Positions 1-5,096 of a stretch of DNA of 5,828 nt are shown one piece after another. Position 1 is the first letter of the stretch; every line of letters begins with the position of its first letter. This DNA is from Chamaesiphon sp. Lineage in GTDB: Bacteria > Cyanobacteriota > Cyanobacteriia > Cyanobacteriales > Chamaesiphonaceae. The position numbers and the translations under genes are program-made. The stretch lies in contig JAGVCD010000203.1 in NCBI GenBank assembly GCA_020059425.1, positions 1-5,828 of the forward strand. Reading direction: 5' to 3'. Below the pieces are notes generated by a model that worked only from the letters and a program-made list of their open reading frames with translations, did not search any database and was not told the origin of the DNA.

Positions 1-1
1 A

Positions 2-430
2 GCTTTGACTTGGGCGGTCTATGCTTTGGCTCAAAAGCAGTTGCTCCAGCAATTAACTTCTGGTCAGATTATGTGGATCATCTATGGCTGTTGCGGGGTA
101 ATTTTTAGTTGTTTCGCTCATCCGGCCAGTCTGGTGAATCTGTCGGCAATTCAATGGGGGATGTTAATTTTTTGTGGCTTGAATACTTTCGTGGCCTATG
201 GAGCGTTTGCAGAGTCTTTGCAACATTGGCCAGCTTCGCGGGTGAGTGCGGTGCTGGCCATGGCACCAATTATCACGATCGGGGCCATGGCGATCTTCGC
301 TCCGGGGCTTTCTCTTCATGCTGAAAAAATTACTACGCTAGGTGTTCTGGGCGCAGTTGCAGTGGTGAGTGGTTCGATCGGCATTGCCTTGGGTCATCGA
401 CGGGAGCAAGTTCAGAAATCAGATTCATAA
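2..430 (+). CDS. EamA/DMT-family membrane transporter, C-terminal part (5' end outside window)
   Basis: The reading frame is open from the first complete codon to TAA at 428-430, so the gene starts upstream of the window and only its last 142 residues are here. The fragment carries hydrophobic helices at about residues 23-41 (WIIYGCCGVIF), 50-71 (a QWGMLIFCGLNTFVAYGAFA-type helix), 80-105 (an SAVLAMAPIITIGAMAIF-type helix) and 112-131. The opening TWAVYALAQKQL and the middle pattern AYGAFAESLQHWPASRVSAVLAMAPI match the second EamA repeat of ten-helix drug/metabolite transporters: the xYxxFxxAL helix, then a polar turn, then the xxSAVLxxxPI helix. The tail HRREQVQKSDS is charged and presumably cytoplasmic. 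The family moves small metabolites across the inner membrane, but no substrate can be assigned. A 175-nt gap and a change in base composition separate it from the next gene, so it is probably not part of the CHAT cluster. Confidence 0.85.
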   Translation, partial: ALTWAVYALAQKQLLQQLTSGQIMWIIYGCCGVIFSCFAHPASLVNLSAIQWGMLIFCGLNTFVAYGAFAESLQHWPASRVSAVLAMAPIITIGAMAIFAPGLSLHAEKITTLGVLGAVAVVSGSIGIALGHRREQVQKSDS

Positions 431-524
431 CCAAACCCCAATCTCTTCCGATCGGCAGAAATCCCGAAGTGCAGAAATGCTTACTCGGCAGAGGATACCA
501 TGTAGTTCTCCCTGAAAAATGGAT

Positions 525-530
525 TATGAT
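525..530 (+). promoter_or_regulatory. Candidate -10 element (TATGAT) for the CHAT cluster
   Basis: TATGAT differs from the consensus TATAAT at one position and lies 75 nt upstream of the CHAT-protein ATG. No convincing -35 hexamer sits 16-18 nt upstream (the sequence there is around TGTAGTTC). It would therefore be a -35-independent promoter, which cyanobacteria do use. AT-rich sequence produces such hexamers easily, so this is only a pointer to where a start site might lie. Confidence 0.25.
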
Positions 531-542
531 AGATGAACAATT

Positions 543-580
543 CTTCTGTAGAAGTGAAATTTTGCTTCTCGAACTTTTTT
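543..580 (+). promoter_or_regulatory. Leader with three mutually complementary segments followed by a T run
   Basis: CTTCT (543-547) can pair with AGAAG (550-554), which can instead pair with CTTCT (565-569). The second arrangement is the core of a 20-nt inverted repeat spanning 550-569, in which all ten positions pair if two G-U pairs are allowed (a real RNA would lose the innermost pairs to the loop). Six T residues follow at 575-580, five nt after the stem. The layout resembles a weak attenuator, with the 1:2 and 2:3 pairings mutually exclusive. The stems are short and AT-rich, and the T run is not directly adjacent, so it may be chance. Confidence 0.22.
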
Positions 581-595
581 AGCAACGGTTTTGGC

Positions 596-599
596 AGGG
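596..599 (+). promoter_or_regulatory. Ribosome binding site (AGGG) that fixes the CHAT-protein start at 606
   Basis: AGGG lies six nt before ATG at 606. The in-frame TTG at 591 has no purine-rich stretch at a suitable distance upstream, and starting there would place this AGGG inside the gene. ATG 606 is therefore preferred. Confidence 0.5.
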
Positions 600-605
600 C
601 GAACT

Positions 606-3299
606 ATGGGACAGGCGCAGGATGATGAAGTTTTAGTCCGTGAGTTGTTAGCTGGGGTAGAAAGTGGCTGGAGTGATAATACTGTAGCGGGCTGGCTGGT
701 TGAAAAGAATATTAAAGATTGGGATTTGGCACAGTGGTTGAAAGAAAATGGTGTATCACTGAGAGCCAATATTAATGAAAGAGAACAGTTGTTATGTTTG
801 GCTAGCTTGGGGAGAGGTGCATTAGCTAAAGTGGCAGTAGAGATGTTACAGGAAGGGGAAGATTGTTTTAATCAAGGCAACTATCTATGTGAATTGGGTA
901 GGTATGAAGAGGCGATTACTAGTTACAAGTGTGCAATTAATATTAATCCTGATAACTACAATGCATGGTTTAACCTAGGCTATGCACAAGGCATTCTAGG
1001 ACAATATAAAGATTCCATTGACAGCTTGAATCATGTAGTTGAAACTCATCACGATGATCATATGGCCTGGTATGGTCGAGGTATTTCACTACGTGAGTTA
1101 GGAAAATATGCTGAAGCGATCATTAGCTTTGACAAAGCAATTGAGATAAATCCTAGTAAATATGAAGCTTGGTCTAATCGAAGTGCTTCATTACGTGGTT
1201 TAGGAAAATATGCTGAAGCTGTTATTAGTTACAACAAAACGATTGAGATAAATCCTGGTCATGATAGGGATTGGATCAATCGAGGTACTTTATTATGTAA
1301 TTTCTTTGGAGAAAACAAAAAAGCACTCACTGACTTTGAACAAGCAATTAAAATTAATCCTAATAATTATGTGACTTGGTTTAACCGAGGTAATGTACTA
1401 TGTGAATTGAGAAGGTATGAAGATGCAGTTGATAGTTACGATAAAGCGATTAAAATTGATCCTAACGAACATCTCGTCTGGCATAACAGAGGAATTATCA
1501 AAGGTGATCTCGATGGTTACGAGGCACAAATTGATGCTCTTCATCAAGCTTTTGAACATATTCACCCCGACACACACCCTGAAGGCTGGGCTTTCCTTCA
1601 ACACCAGATTGGATGCACCCACTACAAAGAGGGCGAAAACCAACTTTTTAATCATCGACGAAATCCCTACGCTTACTACGATCGCGCTCTAGCCAGCTAC
1701 AGTAAAGCCCTCAAAGTCCTCACCCGCAAACAATTCCCCCAACTCCGCCTCGAAACCCTAATCGACACCGCCAAAGTCCACCTCGCCCAACAAAACACCA
1801 CCGCCGCTCTTCAGTGCAAAAAAGAAGCCTTCGCGATCCGCCAAGATCTCCTCAATGCTGAACCAACCACTGAAGGTAAAAAACGTCTCCAACTCCAATT
1901 CTCTGGCCTCCGCCACCTCAATGTTGATTTCTTCATCGCCAGTAACGATCACATCCAAGCCCTCAGAGCCGCCGAACTCGATAAAAATAATTGCCTGACA
2001 TATCTCCTCTCCGCCCTGGAAGAGACAACCATCAGCCCCAGCTATGCCCAGATGCGGCAGCTATTAACCACTAATCCAGCCACCCAAAAAACAAGCATCA
2101 TATATTGGCACCTCAGCCCCGACCACCTCACTACTTTCATCCTGACCGCCACCGACTCCCAGCCACTAATTTACCAGAGCGATGATCCATCAAAAAAGCC
2201 CCACCAAAGACGAAACCAAGCACAACAACTAGCCGAATGGATCAAAGAATGGGACACCCAGTATCGGGATTATGGCAGCAAAAAATCAGCCAAAACCCAA
2301 CCCATCATTGACGACGTAACTACAAAAGAGAAAGAACAACACCCTTGGCGAAAAAATCTACCCGACTGCTTGGCACAAATCAGGCAGATTTTAGAAATTG
2401 ATGAAATCTGTAAACTATTGCCTACCAACTTAACCAAGCTAATTCTCATTCCCCACGGCGACTTACATCGATTTCCCATCCACACCTTTTTCCTAAATAA
2501 TGCAGCGTTACCAAGTTTGCAAGGTTGTACTTACCTCCCATCAATTCAGATTGGGTTAAACCTGCAAAGTCGATCGAACCCCAACAAATCCTATACCCCG
2601 TTACTCAGCGTCGAAGATCCCAAAACGCATCAAGACGCAATGCCCTTCGCCCAAATTGAATCTGTGATCGTCCGGCATCTACTCCCAGCCCATGCCGACA
2701 ATACCTACATCGATTCTAAATCTGCCAATTTAACAACCGTCGAAGAAGCCCTAAGTAAATCTCACGCCAGCTTCCATTTCACCGGACACGCAGCCCACAA
2801 CTCCCGTCATCCAGAAAACTCTGCCCTCGCCCTCACCGATGAAGCACTCACCGCCAAAAGAATCGCTCAACTCAATTTATCCAGCTACAACCTAGTCACC
2901 CTCGCCGCCTGTGAAATGGCTATTACAGGCAACAAAAACATCGACACCGAATATATCGGTTTAACCAGCGCCTTCCTGCAAGCTGGAGCGGCCAACATTC
3001 TCAGCACTCTGTGGCAAGTAGACGAAATCGCCAACGCTTGGTTTACCATTTATTTTTATCAACAAATCTTAAGTGAAAAATCACCCATAGCCGCGCTCAC
3101 TATTACTCAGCAGTGGTTGCAAACAGTCACTTGGCAGGAACTAGTTGATTGGTTAGCTCAATTCAGCTCACTAGAAATAGTCGAGGATTACGTCAATAAA
3201 GAAATCTTGGACAAAGAGAGTAAAATAAGATTAAATCGAAATACGAAATATAGTCATCCTTATTATTGGGCGGCTTTTACACTTACAGGGCAGGGTTAG
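606..3299 (+). CDS. TPR-CHAT cysteine peptidase (caspase-HetF-associated-with-TPRs family)
   Basis: A 897-residue protein, probably cytoplasmic (no signal peptide or membrane helix seen). Domains in order: an N-terminal helical region (1-80, with Trp-rich motif WDLAQWLKENG); seven TPR units (84-323) with canonical G8, A20, A27 and mostly P32; two or more degenerate helical repeats (about 326-420, e.g. YDRALASYSKALKVL); a linker region common in cyanobacterial CHAT proteins (about 435-500, KNNCLTYLLSALE then TSIIYWHLSPDHLTTFIL); and the CHAT domain (about 575-897). CHAT landmarks are IPHGDLHRFPIHTF with H617, FHFTGHAAH with the candidate catalytic H728, LVTLAACEMA with the candidate nucleophile C769, GLTSAFLQAGAANILSTLWQ, and the terminal HPYYWAAFTLTGQG. 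The dyad appears intact, so activity is expected, although HA replaces the usual HG after the histidine. CHAT proteins are caspase/separase relatives: HetF acts in heterocyst patterning, Csx29 in type III-E CRISPR, and others activate bacterial gasdermins. TPRs usually sense or bind partners. The substrate is unknown. The next gene begins 3 nt after its stop. Base composition changes sharply near 1560-1680 and again near 3060. Confidence 0.92.
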   Translation: MGQAQDDEVLVRELLAGVESGWSDNTVAGWLVEKNIKDWDLAQWLKENGVSLRANINEREQLLCLASLGRGALAKVAVEMLQEGEDCFNQGNYLCELGRYEEAITSYKCAININPDNYNAWFNLGYAQGILGQYKDSIDSLNHVVETHHDDHMAWYGRGISLRELGKYAEAIISFDKAIEINPSKYEAWSNRSASLRGLGKYAEAVISYNKTIEINPGHDRDWINRGTLLCNFFGENKKALTDFEQAIKINPNNYVTWFNRGNVLCELRRYEDAVDSYDKAIKIDPNEHLVWHNRGIIKGDLDGYEAQIDALHQAFEHIHPDTHPEGWAFLQHQIGCTHYKEGENQLFNHRRNPYAYYDRALASYSKALKVLTRKQFPQLRLETLIDTAKVHLAQQNTTAALQCKKEAFAIRQDLLNAEPTTEGKKRLQLQFSGLRHLNVDFFIASNDHIQALRAAELDKNNCLTYLLSALEETTISPSYAQMRQLLTTNPATQKTSIIYWHLSPDHLTTFILTATDSQPLIYQSDDPSKKPHQRRNQAQQLAEWIKEWDTQYRDYGSKKSAKTQPIIDDVTTKEKEQHPWRKNLPDCLAQIRQILEIDEICKLLPTNLTKLILIPHGDLHRFPIHTFFLNNAALPSLQGCTYLPSIQIGLNLQSRSNPNKSYTPLLSVEDPKTHQDAMPFAQIESVIVRHLLPAHADNTYIDSKSANLTTVEEALSKSHASFHFTGHAAHNSRHPENSALALTDEALTAKRIAQLNLSSYNLVTLAACEMAITGNKNIDTEYIGLTSAFLQAGAANILSTLWQVDEIANAWFTIYFYQQILSEKSPIAALTITQQWLQTVTWQELVDWLAQFSSLEIVEDYVNKEILDKESKIRLNRNTKYSHPYYWAAFTLTGQG
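855..1574 (+). repeat. Tandem TPR-coding array, about seven units of 102-105 bp
   Basis: Units begin at 855, 957, 1059, 1161, 1263, 1368 and 1470. The Pro-32 codon recurs at 948, 1152, 1254, 1359, 1461 and 1566. In unit 2 the equivalent codon (1050) is His. Units 5 and 7 are 35 residues because of one-residue insertions; the rest are 34. At DNA level, units 3 and 4 are about 75% identical by hand count and share an exact 20-nt block (1098-1117 and 1200-1219) and a 15-nt block (from 1140 and from 1242). Units 1 and 6 share CTATGTGAATTG at 885 and 1398. This suggests growth by unit duplication, with scope for length variation between strains. Confidence 0.85.
3292..3295 (+). promoter_or_regulatory. 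Ribosome binding site (AGGG) inside the end of the CHAT gene
   Basis: AGGG lies seven nt before ATG 3303 and overlaps the last codons of the CHAT gene (stop TAG 3297-3299). A second AGGG is at 3287-3290. Terminating ribosomes would be positioned to re-initiate, so the two proteins are probably made in a coupled way. Confidence 0.55.
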
Positions 3300-3302
3300 A
3301 TT

Positions 3303-4202
3303 ATGAGCTTTCCTAAAAATAAAATTAATCTTGAGGTGCTGCTCTATGCTCTCTCCCAACAATTAGAGTCTTTGCCCCCAGATTTGCAACAATCGCTCAC
3401 CGAAATTGGACAAGCTCTGCAAGCAAATCCCACTGACGAAAATAAGATCGAAATCCGCGAGTTAGTCTCAAGATACCAACCGCTAGAAATAGTTTATAGA
3501 AATGCTTTGACTCAATGGAATCAAAGCTATGTATCTCAAGAACGCACTAAAAGTTTAAGTTCAGCTTTTTCTATAAGATCGGGAATAGACGAATTGTCGA
3601 TCGAGAGTTTATTATTACCTGCAAATGATTGGGTATCAGCCGCCAAACAATTAGTAAATAATCTAAGTTCGCCACAGACTCCAGCTCAATTCTGGGATAA
3701 AACCGATCGAATGGCAGTTATGGTAGCAGGTGGTATTGCTTTAGGTAGTATGGTCGCTCAACTTCCTGGCGCAATTATTGGTGGAGTTGTAGCCGCAGGA
3801 TATGGATGGTACATTGGATTTAGTAAAACCAAACATTCAGATAAATCCACGCTTATTCAACTAAGTTCTGAAGAAGTAGCACAACCCGATCTACAACTTC
3901 AATATCAAACATCTCTGAATGAAGTTGAAAATCTGTTTTGGAGTCGAGAAGCTCACGAATACATAACTAAACAGAGCAAAAAATTTGATGAAATGCTTCC
4001 TGAATTAATAGAACGTTATGCCGGAGAATATATTTTATTTGAAGATGGTCGGGTGATCGATACAGATATTGACGAAGATATGTTACTTGATCGTGTCTGG
4101 AAAACGGATTTTGTTAAAGATCGGATTGCCAAATACAATAGTGTTTTTTGTCATTTAGTTCCATCGGCGGAGCCTCATATTGAGGCAGTCGGTAATGCCT
4201 GA
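3303..4202 (+). CDS. Unrecognised protein with glycine-zipper membrane segment and DUF5678-like C-terminus
   Basis: A 299-residue protein with no family assignable over its full length. Residues 1-130 are mostly polar and predicted helical (e.g. LEVLLYALSQQLESLPPDLQQ). Residues 137-173 form one hydrophobic, glycine-rich stretch with three GxxxG motifs (G144/G148, G156/G160, G168/G172) and a Pro at 155, consistent with a tight helical hairpin or one long helix that oligomerises. A polar linker follows (about 175-210, with KTKHSDKS). Residues 235-270 read YAGEYILFEDGRVIDTDID and then a DxLLDRV-type helix, resembling the small DUF5678 fold (Y-G-x-Y-V-x-F-x-DG-x-V). The start 3 nt after the CHAT stop and the 8-nt overlap with the protease gene downstream place it in the middle of one transcription unit. 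Its position beside a CHAT peptidase makes it a candidate substrate or membrane effector, but that is inference. It could equally be a membrane anchor for the peptidase. The gene is AT-rich like its downstream neighbours. Confidence 0.8.
   Translation: MSFPKNKINLEVLLYALSQQLESLPPDLQQSLTEIGQALQANPTDENKIEIRELVSRYQPLEIVYRNALTQWNQSYVSQERTKSLSSAFSIRSGIDELSIESLLLPANDWVSAAKQLVNNLSSPQTPAQFWDKTDRMAVMVAGGIALGSMVAQLPGAIIGGVVAAGYGWYIGFSKTKHSDKSTLIQLSSEEVAQPDLQLQYQTSLNEVENLFWSREAHEYITKQSKKFDEMLPELIERYAGEYILFEDGRVIDTDIDEDMLLDRVWKTDFVKDRIAKYNSVFCHLVPSAEPHIEAVGNA
4182..4185 (+). promoter_or_regulatory. Ribosome binding site (GAGG) for the aspartic protease gene
   Basis: GAGG lies nine nt before ATG 4195, within the end of the preceding gene. 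It supports ATG 4195 over the in-frame TTG at 4180, which lies upstream of the GAGG. The resulting ATGCCTGA junction overlaps the upstream stop (TGA 4200-4202) by eight nt, a layout typical of translational coupling. Confidence 0.55.
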
Positions 4203-4617
4203 TATTCCTTATACGAAAGTCAAAGGAATATCTCCAATTCCGATTATCACTATTTATTTTAATAACCCTGACAATTCTTCCATGACGGCTAATTCTGGCT
4301 GTGGAATTCTTGATACTGGCTCGGATTTAACCATTGTTTCCTTTGGAATTATTTCTCAGCTTCAGGCAACTGCTACCGATAAACAAAAAGCTATCCCCTT
4401 TAGAGGTTTAGGTCGATCAACCCAAGGTATTCCTTATCGTGTTGGGATGAGCTTTGATGGCACAGCTTTTTTCGGGGTAAAAGTAATTGCTGTCCCTGAC
4501 GATGTTCTTAGTGGTGAAGTTATTATTGGACGAAATATTCTCAACCGTTACGCGATCGAATTCGATGGACCAAATTTAGTATTTAAAATTACAAATAATA
4601 AGAAGTACAATAGCTAA
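4195..4617 (+). CDS. Single-domain retropepsin-like (clan AA) aspartic protease
   Basis: A 140-residue protein starting MPDIPYTKVKGISPIPIITI. The active-site motif is ILDTGSDLTIV, with catalytic D40 preceded by two hydrophobic residues. The second family hallmark, VIIGRNIL at 109-116, is the hydrophobic-hydrophobic-Gly element that closes the retropepsin fold and is followed by the strand IEFDGPNLVFKI. Between them, IPFRGLGRSTQGIPYRV with its Gly/Thr turn could form the flap, although that is a guess. With one DTG per chain it should act as a homodimer, as viral and bacterial retropepsins do. There is no signal peptide or membrane helix, so it is probably cytoplasmic. It overlaps the gene before it by eight nt. 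In a cluster that already encodes a CHAT peptidase, it may process a shared target or a neighbour, but the substrate is unknown. The length fits the small cyanobacterial aspartyl-protease-like proteins and it looks complete. Confidence 0.85.
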   Translation: MPDIPYTKVKGISPIPIITIYFNNPDNSSMTANSGCGILDTGSDLTIVSFGIISQLQATATDKQKAIPFRGLGRSTQGIPYRVGMSFDGTAFFGVKVIAVPDDVLSGEVIIGRNILNRYAIEFDGPNLVFKITNNKKYNS

Positions 4618-4654
4618 TATTACACACTGGTATTACAGCTATAACTAAGTTTAG

Positions 4655-4939
4655 ATGAATATAAATTTTTTGTATGTTTGGTTTGGCGTGATGATAGTTT
4701 TTTTAGTTGCTGCTCCATTAATTAGAAGAAACCAAAACAGAAGTGCCTTGCAAGGGCAAGATTTTGTAATAGTAGGTTTTGCTATCGGTGGAGTAATTGC
4801 ATTGACAAGAGTCATAATAAAAGTAATCTCAGATGAAAAATTACAAACTACTATTGACTGGGATGGTACGGTCGCTATTTGTATCGGTTGTGGATTTGGA
4901 ATTTACCTTTCAATTAAAGAAGTGATTAAATTATTTTAA
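4655..4939 (+). CDS. Small three-helix membrane protein of unknown function
   Basis: A 94-residue protein with hydrophobic segments at about 5-23 (FLYVWFGVMIVFLVAAPLI), 36-58 (DFVIVGFAIGGVIALTRVI) and 71-90 (GTVAICIGCGFGIYLSI). The first loop is basic (RRNQNR, 24-29) and the second mixed to acidic (SDEKLQTTIDWD). By the positive-inside rule this predicts the N-terminus outside and the C-terminus (KEVIKLF) inside. GxxxG pairs occur in helix 2 (G41/G45) and helix 3 (G78/G82), and there are two cysteines in helix 3. No family is recognised. ATG 4655 follows the protease gene by 37 nt with only a weak upstream TAAG as ribosome site, so expression may depend on read-through from the genes before it. 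Coherent membrane topology and AT-rich composition like its neighbours argue that it is real, though it could also be an unrelated small gene. Confidence 0.65.
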   Translation: MNINFLYVWFGVMIVFLVAAPLIRRNQNRSALQGQDFVIVGFAIGGVIALTRVIIKVISDEKLQTTIDWDGTVAICIGCGFGIYLSIKEVIKLF

Positions 4940-5096
4940 GAAAATACAACCCCCTATTCTCATCGGCAGCAACATCTATTGATCGTGGCTACCAGCAACC
5001 CCAAACACCTATCTTTATTTGTTGATGCGAGAAACTGGCAGGATATCTAAGTAGTGAGTGGCTTGATTGGCATGGCCTGGGGTAAGGGATAGGAAA
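4940..5096. other. Convergent intergenic region, no clear element
   Basis: The plus-strand cluster and the minus-strand gene end facing each other across 157 nt. I found no GC-rich hairpin followed by a T run on either strand. Short matches such as CCTATC near 5006 and GATAGG near 5089 are about 80 nt apart and not a convincing terminator. No open frame with a ribosome site is visible. Confidence 0.4.

Noticed and set aside
109..324. Alternative plus-strand frame within the transporter
   Set aside because: Shadow of the EamA frame, which has membrane helices and family motifs.
448..455. CCGATCGG palindrome after the transporter gene as a terminator
   Set aside because: No loop or T run; it is one of the many CGATCG-core sites in this DNA.
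591..605. TTG at 591 as the start of the CHAT protein
   Set aside because: No ribosome site lies upstream, whereas AGGG at 596-599 is well placed for ATG 606.
524..769. Minus-strand open frame opposite the start of the CHAT gene
   Set aside because: Low-complexity Ser/Thr-rich translation, fully antisense to a well-supported coding region, no ribosome site.
855..1574. Regular 102-bp spacing as a CRISPR or non-coding repeat array
   Set aside because: The period is the 34-codon TPR unit, the repeats are in frame and degenerate, and there are no unique spacers.
1398..1692. Open frames of 85-91 codons in other frames (both strands) within the TPR region
   Set aside because: They overlap the repeat-coding frame, which has clear TPR consensus; the translations show no domain.
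1758..2485. Minus-strand open frames opposite the CHAT part
   Set aside because: They arise from the C-rich coding strand lacking antisense stops; no coherent protein features.
451..4969. ATCGGCAG at 451-458 and 4962-4969 as flanking direct repeats of an inserted cluster
   Set aside because: Only 8 bp, and it occurs a third time at 5748-5755; chance is sufficient.
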